The notes under the pieces are model-generated. The model did not search any database, was not told the DNA's origin, and saw nothing but the letters and a program-made list of their open reading frames with translations. From the NCBI GenBank assembly GCA_030038035.1, contig JASHPP010000539.1:1-11561 (forward strand): a stretch of DNA of 11,561 bases, read 5' to 3'. The DNA is from Trebonia sp. Lineage in GTDB: Bacteria > Actinomycetota > Actinomycetes > Streptosporangiales > Streptosporangiaceae. The position numbers and the translations under genes are program-made. This document shows positions 1-5,553 of the stretch, piece by piece; the first letter of the stretch is position 1, and every line of letters begins with the position of its first letter.

Positions 1-130
1 GGCGCTGGCCGCCTACAACCCCCATGCCCGGCTCGCCCAGCTCCTCGCCGACTACCTGTGCGAAGCCGGCGCCGAATTAGCACGGCGCGGGGAATACCGC
101 CCCGGAGAACTACCGCCCCAGTCCATGTAA
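1..130 (+). CDS. 3' end of an unrecognised gene (C-terminal 42 residues)
   Basis: An open frame runs from base 2 to a TAA stop at 128-130 and is cut by the left edge. It encodes 42 residues, beginning ALAAYNPHARLAQLLADY and ending GELPPQSM. The first part has the spacing of an amphipathic alpha-helix rich in Ala and Leu; the tail is Pro/Gly-rich and probably disordered. I do not recognise the family. Third positions are mostly G or C in the first half, which supports coding, but the last 20 codons are less biased and include a TTA (77-79), a rare leucine codon in high-GC actinobacteria. It is the only gene on the plus strand and converges on the large minus-strand operon, so it is probably unrelated to it. 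No terminator directly follows the stop. Because it is so short, chance openness cannot be excluded. Confidence 0.45.
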   Translation, partial: ALAAYNPHARLAQLLADYLCEAGAELARRGEYRPGELPPQSM

Positions 131-347
131 CCGGCCTCGGTGACCCGCCACTCAGGCGTACCCCCCATTTGCAGCGGGGCGTTTACGATCGCGTTATTTC
201 AGACAGAGCCAGTCTTCGCGATCACTTGGAGCCGGAGCCATGCCCCGGGCACGCGAACGCGCACCGCGCCGGCGACACCGCCGAGGGACTAATCGGGCGC
301 GCGAAGAGGAGCCGGGGACCGTTCTGATGAAAATTGGGCCTGTTCGG
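131..347. other. Intergenic gap between converging genes
   Basis: These 217 bases lie between the plus-strand gene end and the end of the minus-strand operon. Base composition is less G/C-biased than the operon, and I find no convincing coding frame. It holds the inverted repeat at 187-223 and, at its right edge, the hairpin at 337-362. No promoter can be called with confidence, and none is needed because both flanking genes point inward. Confidence 0.6.
187..223. repeat. Inverted repeat with nested inner stem
   Basis: The arms GATCGCG (187-193) and CGCGATC (217-223) are perfect reverse complements around a 23-base spacer. Inside the spacer AGAC (201-204) and GTCT (212-215) can also pair, giving a two-tier cruciform or hairpin. 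It sits between converging genes, where a bidirectional terminator or transcript-end structure is the simplest reading. There is no T-run on either side, so a classical intrinsic terminator is not supported; a protein-binding site is possible. Confidence 0.35.
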
Positions 348-362
348 CTAGCCGACCGGGCC
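325..362 (-). terminator. Putative terminator hairpin at the end of the operon
   Basis: Bases 337-362 can fold into a stem of about eleven pairs closed by a CTAG loop. The core TCGGCTAGCCGA (344-355) is a perfect palindrome, extended outward by GC pairs with one mismatch and one G-T wobble. Read on the minus strand, the stem is followed by CAATTTTC, a short T-tract. The hairpin includes the TAG stop of the last operon gene, so transcription would end immediately after translation. The T-tract is weak, so termination strength is uncertain. Confidence 0.5.
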
Positions 363-1187
363 GCTCCAGACGCCGGGGATGCTGCGGACCTCCAGGCCGG
401 GCGGGGCCCAGCAGTAGACGGAGGCGCCGTCCGGCGACGGTGCGCTGGCGAACCTGAGCCGGTCGGTGACCACGATCGAGAAGCTGCCGTCCGGGTCCAC
501 GATCCCGGCCCCGCGCTTGAGCAGGAACTCGCGCGTCCCCGCGTCCGCAGTGAACGCGTCGAAGTCGGCGCGGCTTGCGAAGAAGAACTCCTCGATGCCG
601 CCGAAGCTGCCGAACATCCCCTGCGCGTACGCGGAACCCTCGAACGGGCTGCCCTCCAGCCCGAGCGTCGGGTTCTGCACGTACTTCCTGACCAGCCCTT
701 TGGCATCGCGGGTCGCTTCGGTCACCGCGGCGGCGTATCCGGCCCGCCAGGCGCTGGCGAACTGCTCGCGGCCGACGCCGGGGGCGCGGCGCAGGAAGTG
801 GACGAGCTTGACGGCGTCCTCCTCGGGGGCGGTGAGGTCGTCGAAGATCACCTCCTCGCCGGTCAGCTCGAGCACCATCGCCGGGTCGCTGAAGTCGTGC
901 GGCCGCGCGCGCACCAGGTAGTCGGGCTCCTCCATCGAGCGGGCGAAGTCGTCGAGAGTCTCGAACGACAGCGACGCGAACCCGTCCCACCGCTGCGGGG
1001 ACAGCGGGTAGGCCAGCGCCTGGCCGTCGACGTCCGCCAGCGTGTAGCCCTGCACGTAGCGCCGGAAAATCTGCATCGCGGACGGCGTGGTCAGCATCAC
1101 CGCCACGTGGATGACGCCCCACTCATAGTTGAACTGCTCCAGCGTCATGCCTTGCTTGCGGCGGTTCGCCAGCATGAACTTGTTCAT
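348..1187 (-). CDS. Duplicated EthD-domain protein (dimeric alpha/beta-barrel)
   Basis: This 279-residue protein resembles two EthD-type domains in tandem. The first half opens with LANRRKQGMTLEQFNYEW, matching the EthD pattern of a short strand, a basic-Gly-Met turn and a helix with an aromatic-Trp pair. The second half restarts near residue 124 with KLVHFLRRAPGVGREQFASA, the same layout. EthD and related small ferredoxin-like barrels occur beside catabolic oxygenases, reductases and dehydrogenases; most have no proven reaction, and some isomerise or decarboxylate polyketide or aromatic intermediates. The ATG start is supported by GAAGGAG at 1197-1203, nine bases upstream. It is the last gene of the operon, 16 bases after the SDR gene, and its TAG stop lies in the terminator-like hairpin. 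No signal peptide or membrane segment is visible, so it is probably cytosolic. Substrate unknown. Confidence 0.8.
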   Translation of the reverse strand: MNKFMLANRRKQGMTLEQFNYEWGVIHVAVMLTTPSAMQIFRRYVQGYTLADVDGQALAYPLSPQRWDGFASLSFETLDDFARSMEEPDYLVRARPHDFSDPAMVLELTGEEVIFDDLTAPEEDAVKLVHFLRRAPGVGREQFASAWRAGYAAAVTEATRDAKGLVRKYVQNPTLGLEGSPFEGSAYAQGMFGSFGGIEEFFFASRADFDAFTADAGTREFLLKRGAGIVDPDGSFSIVVTDRLRFASAPSPDGASVYCWAPPGLEVRSIPGVWSGPVG

Positions 1188-1203
1188 CGGTCGTTGCTCC
1201 TTC

Positions 1204-2025
1204 TCACAGCCTGGGCATGGGTGCGATGCTCGTGTAGCCGCCGTCGACAGGGATCACCGTGCCGGTCAGGTAGTCCGCCGCCGGGGAGACCAGGAACGAG
1301 ACGACGCCGCCAAGGTCCTCAGGGCGGCCGGTCTCCCCCATCGGGACGGTCTCGGTGAAGCCGCGCGCCGCCTCCGGGTCCCGGTACACCGAGGCGGTCA
1401 TCGCGGTGCGGAAGAAGCCGGGCGCGACCGCGTTCACCGTGATCTTCCTGGCCGCGTACTCGGCGGCGAGCGTCCTGGTGAGCGCCTGGAGCGCGCCCTT
1501 GGACATGGCGTAGTGCGTGAAGCCGCCGAAGCCGACGAGCACGCCGGAGATGCTGACCACGTTGACGATCTTGCCGCGCACCCGGCCGGCGTCCTCCTGG
1601 CGCAGCATCTGCCTGATCGCCTCGCGGCAGCAGAGCCACGCGCCGCGGGCGTTCACGCGCATCACCGCGTCGTAGGTGTCCTCGGAGTCGTCGGTGAAGC
1701 TGACCGGCTGCGCCGGCATGATGCCGGCGTTGTTCACCAGGACGTCGATCCGGCCGAACGCGCCGACGGCCGACGCCACGAGCTTGCGGACCTCGTCCGC
1801 CTCGGCCACGTCGGCGCGGACATACACCGACCGGCCGCCGCGAGCCCGGATCAGGTCGTCGGTGTCGGTATCAGGCTCGGCGTCGAATCCGCCGGGGCGC
1901 GGCGATTTGCTCATGTCGGCGACGACGACGGCGGCCCCGGCGGCCGCGAGCGACAGCGCGATGCCGCGCCCGTTCCCCGACGCCGCCCCCGTCACGATCG
2001 CGACCTTGCCGGGGTGCTCGATCAC
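1204..2025 (-). CDS. Classical SDR-family oxidoreductase (273 aa)
   Basis: A short-chain dehydrogenase/reductase of typical length. Visible motifs are the cofactor loop TGAASGNG (residues 12-19), Asp37 after the second strand (which favours NAD over NADP), NNAG (98-101), Asn125, a Ser at 158 or 160, and the catalytic YAMSK (Tyr172, Lys176). The segment APGFFRTAMT and the C-terminal DGGYTS are also standard. It should oxidise a secondary alcohol or reduce a ketone in the cytosol; the substrate is not readable. A GTG start at 2025 is chosen because it overlaps the TGA of the CapA-like gene as GTGA and is preceded by GGAGAGGGGG; a longer frame reaching 2073 would add 16 low-complexity residues inside the upstream gene. 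Residues 40-56 form a Pro/Asp-rich loop longer than usual. Translational coupling to the upstream gene is likely. Confidence 0.92.
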   Translation of the reverse strand: MIEHPGKVAIVTGAASGNGRGIALSLAAAGAAVVVADMSKSPRPGGFDAEPDTDTDDLIRARGGRSVYVRADVAEADEVRKLVASAVGAFGRIDVLVNNAGIMPAQPVSFTDDSEDTYDAVMRVNARGAWLCCREAIRQMLRQEDAGRVRGKIVNVVSISGVLVGFGGFTHYAMSKGALQALTRTLAAEYAARKITVNAVAPGFFRTAMTASVYRDPEAARGFTETVPMGETGRPEDLGGVVSFLVSPAADYLTGTVIPVDGGYTSIAPMPRL

Positions 2026-3176
2026 GGTTCCCCCTCTCCGGCGGCGACCTCGACCTGCATGACGCCCTCCCACTGGCCGCGGGAGAACTTGGTGGAAAAG
2101 CCGCGCTCGCGGGTAATGCGCTCCAGGTAGCCGGCCACTTCGGCGGCCCGCGGGTCATCGGCGGACAGCGGTTCGGTCGAGCCGTCCTGCAGGATCATCG
2201 CGGGGATGAACCCCGCCGTCAGCGAGCCGTCCGCGGCCACGTCGAACGTCGCGATGCCGGTCATCCGGGCATCGGGATCGAACGGGAACAGCGGGAACTG
2301 CGCGCTGCCCGCCGGCGCGTTCGCCGCGCCGCGGGCGCGCCGGCGGGCCGCCTCCTGCGGTGTCATCGCCGGGATGCGGATGTGGTGGACCAGGCTGCCG
2401 AGCCCGTAGAAGATCGGCCGCCGGTCGCGGAACTCCACGCCGCGCAGGCTGTGGTGGTGACAGCACAAGACGATGTCGGCCCCGTGGTCCACGATGTACC
2501 GCGCCAGCCGCAGCTCGTAGTCCTGCAGGACCTCCAGCCAGCTCGAGTAGCCCCAGTGGCAGAGCGCGACGACGACGTCGGCCGCCGCGCGGGCCCGTTC
2601 CAGGGCCCGGGCACACGTCTGGAGGTCCTCTTCAACCGGTTCGGTGAAGATCGCCGGCGCTATGCCCGGCTCCCAGAAGTTGCGGTCCGGGTCGGCGTAG
2701 AAGGTGCGGACCCGGATCGCCGCGATGCCTGGCCGCGCCGGGCGTGCCTCGTAGCCGACGGGGAACACCGAGCAGAACCCGAGGAACGCGATCCTGGTCC
2801 CGCCGCGCTCCAGGATCGTGGCGGCCGTCGCCTGGCCGAGATCCTTGCCCGCGCCGGTCACCGCGATGCCCTGGGCGGCGAGCAGGTCGATGGTGTCCGA
2901 CAGCCCCTCGAACCCGCCGTCCATGGCGTGGTTGTTAGCGCAGCTCAGCAGGTGGAACGGCGCCTCGCCCAGGGCCGCGCCGCGCGCCCTGGGCGCGATC
3001 ATCGGGTGCTTGTGGCTCGGGACCGGGTAAGCGCGGTCGGAGTAGACCCCCTCGCAGTTGCCGACGACCAGGTCCGCCTTGCGCAGCAGCGGGGACAAGT
3101 GCCTGAAGGCACCGCGCCCGTCCTCGACGTTGGGGAAGACGTCACCGACGCCGAACAGACGTACCGTCACGCGCAC
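2022..3176 (-). CDS. CapA/PgsA-type metallophosphoesterase-fold protein (384 aa)
   Basis: The protein has the CapA-family layout: a GDVFPN segment with Asp12, VVGNCEG (Asn40, Glu42), the strongly conserved CANNHAMD (Asn82-His83), CHWG (His207), and CCHHHSLRGVE (His240-242) followed by PIFYGLGSLV. These are the expected metal ligands of a calcineurin-like phosphoesterase fold. Characterised CapA proteins act in poly-gamma-glutamate capsule export or synthesis and are membrane-anchored. Here there is no signal peptide or transmembrane helix and no capB or capC neighbour, so a soluble hydrolase is likelier. The residues before the His cluster are Cys-Cys rather than the usual small residues. The GTG start at 3176 has GGAGA (3184-3188) seven bases upstream; an in-frame GTG at 3170 is the alternative. 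A longer open frame reaching 3635 overlaps the upstream gene and has no usable start nearby. Its role in an aromatic-catabolism operon is unknown. Confidence 0.82.
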   Translation of the reverse strand: MRVTVRLFGVGDVFPNVEDGRGAFRHLSPLLRKADLVVGNCEGVYSDRAYPVPSHKHPMIAPRARGAALGEAPFHLLSCANNHAMDGGFEGLSDTIDLLAAQGIAVTGAGKDLGQATAATILERGGTRIAFLGFCSVFPVGYEARPARPGIAAIRVRTFYADPDRNFWEPGIAPAIFTEPVEEDLQTCARALERARAAADVVVALCHWGYSSWLEVLQDYELRLARYIVDHGADIVLCCHHHSLRGVEFRDRRPIFYGLGSLVHHIRIPAMTPQEAARRRARGAANAPAGSAQFPLFPFDPDARMTGIATFDVAADGSLTAGFIPAMILQDGSTEPLSADDPRAAEVAGYLERITRERGFSTKFSRGQWEGVMQVEVAAGEGEP

Positions 3177-3180
3177 CTCG

Positions 3181-3232
3181 CTGTCTCCGCTGTCTCCGCT
3201 GTCTCCGCTGTCGTCGCTGCCTCGCTGCCTCG
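3181..3232 (-). repeat. 9-bp and 8-bp tandem repeats forming the leader of the CapA-like gene
   Basis: On the plus strand CTGTCTCCG is repeated exactly three times (3181-3207), followed by one variant CTGTCGTCG (3208-3216) and then CTGCCTCG twice (3217-3232). On the transcribed sense strand each perfect unit carries GGAGA, a ribosome-binding core, and the last one (3184-3188) is correctly spaced for the GTG at 3176. Copy-number change here would leave the last site in place while altering leader length. Confidence 0.85.
3184..3188 (-). promoter_or_regulatory. Ribosome-binding site deciding the CapA-like start
   Basis: The sense-strand GGAGA lies seven bases before GTG 3176, and identical copies occur 9 and 18 bases further upstream as part of the tandem repeat. 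This supports 3176 over the in-frame GTG at 3170. Confidence 0.6.
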
Positions 3233-3253
3233 CCGGGCGTTTCCTTATTGTTC

Positions 3254-4192
3254 TTACTTGCCGTTGCCGGCATGCCGGGCGGTGGCGAGCACGAGCTTGC
3301 CGCGCGTGCCCCCGCGCTCGGCGAGCGCGTGGGCGCGGGGGGCGTCGGCCAGCGGGATCACCTCGGCGATCCGGGTGACCAGCCGCCCGGCGGCCAGGTC
3401 GGCGGCCAGCCGCTCCAGGCCCGCGGCATCCGGCTCGACCCACACGGTCTCGAACGTCACGCCGTCGGGCGCGGCGTCCTGCGGGGGCCGGGTGAAGACC
3501 GCCGTCCCGCCCTTCCGCAGGCCGGCCGCGGCGGCGGGGCCGAGCGGCACGGCGTCCAGCACGTTGTCGGCCGGCCCGGCGGCGGCGAGGTCTGTGCCGC
3601 GCGGCAGCGCCTCGGCGCCCAGGCTCGCCACCCACGCCTCGTCGCCGTGGCTGGCCAGCGCCAGGACCCGGCAGCCGGCCCGCACCGCGAGCTGGGTGGC
3701 GAACCAGCCGACCGCGCCGCTCGCGCCGGTCACGAGCAAGGTCGACTCGGGGGCCGGGTTCAGGATCGCGAGGCCCTGGGCCGCGGTCAGGCCGCTGAGC
3801 GGCAGCGTGGCCGCCGCCGCGAGGTCGAGCCCGTCAGGCACGTGGGCCAGCCACGACTCCTCCACCGCGGCCGCCTCGGCGTAGGCGCCGACCCGCGCCA
3901 GGACCGGCACCCACGGGATCATCCCGAGCACCCGGTCGCCGGACCGGAACCGGGTCACGCCCTCGCCGGTGGCCAGCACGGTGCCCGCCAGGTCCCAGCC
4001 GGGCACGAACGGCAGCGGCATGCCGGGCACCCGCCGGTGCGTGCCGCCGCTGCGTGCGCCCAGGTCGCTGGGGTTGACCGTGGCGAACTCGATGCCCACG
4101 ACGACCTCCCCCGGCCCCGCAACCGGGTCGGGGCGGCTGCCAAGCCGCAGCACCTCGGGCCCGCCGAACTCCGCTACCTCGATCACGCGCAT
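3254..4192 (-). CDS. Quinone oxidoreductase-like MDR protein, zinc-free (312 aa)
   Basis: A medium-chain dehydrogenase/reductase of the quinone oxidoreductase group. The N-terminal domain has GPEVLRL, then VNPSDLGARSGG near residue 40, PGWDLAGTV (65-72) and SGDRVLG (84-90). The cofactor domain has TLPLSGLTA (129-137) and the nucleotide-binding loop VTGASGAVG (154-162). The cysteine and histidine ligands of zinc alcohol dehydrogenases are absent, and the length of about 310 residues is normal for the zinc-free group. The likely role is NAD(P)H-dependent reduction of a quinone or an alpha,beta-unsaturated carbonyl in the cytosol. The ATG at 4192 has AGAAGGG just upstream; a longer frame extending to 4747 runs through the preceding SDR gene and is not credible. 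It is 32 bases downstream of that SDR gene and 77 bases upstream of the CapA-like gene, the longest gap within the operon. Confidence 0.9.
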   Translation of the reverse strand: MRVIEVAEFGGPEVLRLGSRPDPVAGPGEVVVGIEFATVNPSDLGARSGGTHRRVPGMPLPFVPGWDLAGTVLATGEGVTRFRSGDRVLGMIPWVPVLARVGAYAEAAAVEESWLAHVPDGLDLAAAATLPLSGLTAAQGLAILNPAPESTLLVTGASGAVGWFATQLAVRAGCRVLALASHGDEAWVASLGAEALPRGTDLAAAGPADNVLDAVPLGPAAAAGLRKGGTAVFTRPPQDAAPDGVTFETVWVEPDAAGLERLAADLAAGRLVTRIAEVIPLADAPRAHALAERGGTRGKLVLATARHAGNGK

Positions 4193-4224
4193 GGATCTGC
4201 CCTTCTCGCTGGCGCTCGCCTGGC

Positions 4225-5085
4225 TCAGGCGGGGTTCCCGATCGAGTCGAGGATCCCCATGGGCTCGAGCCTCTTGCGGACGATGTCGATCGTCCGTTCC
4301 CGGTGGGTGACGATATAGAAGCGGTTGTCCCTGATCGCGGCCACCACCATGGCCGCGACCTGGTCCGGCTCGAGCCACGTGGTGCCCATCACGCTGCGCA
4401 GGAACTGCTGGGCGAGCTTTTGTGACGGGTGGTCGCGCAGCGACGGCACGCCGGACGGGCGGTTCCTGTCCGAGGTCGGGATGTTCGTGTTCACCGGCCC
4501 GGGCAGCAGCACCGACACGCCGATCGGCTCGCCTGCGTCCTCCAGCTCGCGCTGCAGCGTCTCCGACATGCCAAGGACCGCCGCCTTGGAGGCCACGTAC
4601 GGGGCGGTCGTTGGCGCCTCCCCGCACAGGGCCGCCACGGAGGCGGTGTTGACGATGTGACCCTCGGGCTGCTGGCGCAGCAGCGGCAGGAACACCCGGC
4701 AGCCGTAGAGGACTCCCCAGAAGTTCACCCCCATCACCCAGTGCCACACCTCGAGCGGGATCTCGGCCAGCGAGGCGCCGCTGCCGACGCCCGCGTTGTT
4801 GCAGACCACGTGCACCGCCCCGAACCTGGACAGCGTCCGCGCGGCGAGCGCCTCGACCTGCTCAAGGCGCGAGACGTCGGTCTGCACGCCGAGCACGCGG
4901 TCACGGCCGCCCGCGTCCTTGCCGCCCGCGTCCTGCAGCTCCCGCACGGCGCGGTCGAGGGGCTCTTGCTCGACGTCGGCGAGCACCACGCTCATGCCCT
5001 CCGCGACGAATCTGGACGCGAGCGCGCGCCCGATGCCGCTCGCCGCCCCGGTCACCACGGCGACGCGGCCGCTGAGCTCTTTCAC
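4225..5085 (-). CDS. Classical SDR-family oxidoreductase (286 aa)
   Basis: A second short-chain dehydrogenase/reductase, distinct from the one at 1204-2025. Motifs are TGAASGIG (residues 12-19), Asp37 (NAD preference), NNAG (96-99), Asn121, Ser149 and YVASK (Tyr163, Lys167), followed by LLPGPVNTNIP. The tail of about 60 residues after the cofactor-closing PG loop, containing LRDHPSQKLAQQFL and ending IGNPA, resembles SDRs of the actinobacterial terpenoid, steroid and fatty-acid type. An in-frame duplication gives KDAGG/RDAGG at about residues 51-61, in the loop between the second helix and third strand. The GTG start at 5085 is preceded by GGAAGGAG at ideal spacing. It lies 15 bases after the DUF35 gene, so it is probably co-translated with the thiolase/DUF35 pair and may make or use their keto or hydroxy intermediate. 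Confidence 0.93.
   Translation of the reverse strand: MKELSGRVAVVTGAASGIGRALASRFVAEGMSVVLADVEQEPLDRAVRELQDAGGKDAGGRDRVLGVQTDVSRLEQVEALAARTLSRFGAVHVVCNNAGVGSGASLAEIPLEVWHWVMGVNFWGVLYGCRVFLPLLRQQPEGHIVNTASVAALCGEAPTTAPYVASKAAVLGMSETLQRELEDAGEPIGVSVLLPGPVNTNIPTSDRNRPSGVPSLRDHPSQKLAQQFLRSVMGTTWLEPDQVAAMVVAAIRDNRFYIVTHRERTIDIVRKRLEPMGILDSIGNPA
4906..4935 (-). repeat. In-frame 15-bp tandem duplication inside the SDR gene
   Basis: GCCGCCCGCGTCCTT (4906-4920) is followed directly by a copy differing only in the last base (4921-4935). It duplicates five residues as Asp-Ala-Gly-Gly blocks in a surface-loop position between standard SDR elements, so the gene remains intact. Confidence 0.85.
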
Positions 5086-5100
5086 CGCGGGCTCCTTCCG

Positions 5101-5553
5101 CTAGTCACTTGCTACGAAGATCGGGACCGCGGCGCCGCCCGGCCAGCGCTCCGCCGCGAGCCGCACCTCCATGCCGGCGAAGGGCTCCGGCTGTCCCGGC
5201 GCCAGCCGGGCGATGATCCGGACCCCCGCCGTCAGCTGCACGTCGAGCACCACGTACGGCAGCAGCGGCGCGAACTCGGGCACGAACTCCAGGTGGCACC
5301 TGGCCCAGCTCAGCACCGTGCCGTCCGGCGGCGCCTGCCGCCACTCGTGGCCGTCGGTTCCGCAGTACGGGCACACCGGCGCGTGCGGATACCGCGGCCG
5401 CGCGCAGGACGGGCAGAAGCGCAGGACGAAGCGCCCGGCCGCGAGCTCGGCGAAAAACCGCTCGCTGTCGGGCGAGGGGCGCAGCAGGTAGCCCGGGTCG
5501 CCGTCGCCTGCCCAGGCGACGCTGGCCAGCCGGCCCTCAGCCCGCGTCGGCAC
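5101..5553 (-). CDS. DUF35 zinc-ribbon/OB-fold acyl-CoA-binding protein (150 aa)
   Basis: A 150-residue protein with the DUF35 (ChsH2/YbaK-like Zn-ribbon plus OB-fold) pattern. An N-terminal helix (SERFFAELAAGR, about 30-41) precedes a rubredoxin-like zinc ribbon, CPSC at 47-50 and CPYC at 61-64, then a beta-rich OB domain with GTVLSWARCHLEF and PYVVLDVQL. Proteins of this family bind the CoA moiety and pair with thiolase-like enzymes; in steroid side-chain degradation a DUF35 domain is required for the Ltp2 aldolase. Here the gene directly follows a thiolase-like gene and overlaps it by 17 bases, strongly implying a complex. The GTG start at 5553 has no clear ribosome-binding site, so translation probably depends on coupling to the upstream gene. 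Cytosolic; four zinc cysteines intact. Confidence 0.9.
   Translation of the reverse strand: MPTRAEGRLASVAWAGDGDPGYLLRPSPDSERFFAELAAGRFVLRFCPSCARPRYPHAPVCPYCGTDGHEWRQAPPDGTVLSWARCHLEFVPEFAPLLPYVVLDVQLTAGVRIIARLAPGQPEPFAGMEVRLAAERWPGGAAVPIFVASD

Noticed and set aside
131..347. Small gene or RNA gene in the convergent gap
   Set aside because: No frame shows convincing codon bias plus ribosome-binding site, and there is no tRNA-like or other recognisable RNA fold apart from the two inverted repeats listed.
2022..3176. Capsule (poly-gamma-glutamate) biosynthesis locus
   Set aside because: Only a CapA-like protein is found, without membrane anchor or capB/capC/capD partners, and it is embedded in an oxidoreductase/CoA operon.
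3181..3232. CRISPR-like array
   Set aside because: The units are 8-9 bases, directly adjacent with no spacers; this is a simple tandem repeat.
3177..3635. N-terminal extension of the CapA-like protein
   Set aside because: The frame is open to 3635 but runs through the MDR gene in another frame, is Arg/Ala-rich low complexity, and offers no start near the domain. GTG 3176 with a well-spaced GGAGA explains the gene.
2382..3884. Long open frame on the plus strand
   Set aside because: It lies antisense to the CapA-like and MDR genes, which have clear family motifs. It is an effect of extreme GC content, with low-complexity Arg/Pro/Ala/Gly translation and no recognisable domain. The same applies to plus-strand frames at 240-1358, 4429-6111, 5678-6871, 6793-8007, 7929-9422 and 9110-10216.
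4193..4747. N-terminal extension of the quinone oxidoreductase-like protein
   Set aside because: This upstream open stretch overlaps the SDR gene out of frame and has no domain; ATG 4192 has its own ribosome-binding site and begins the MDR fold.
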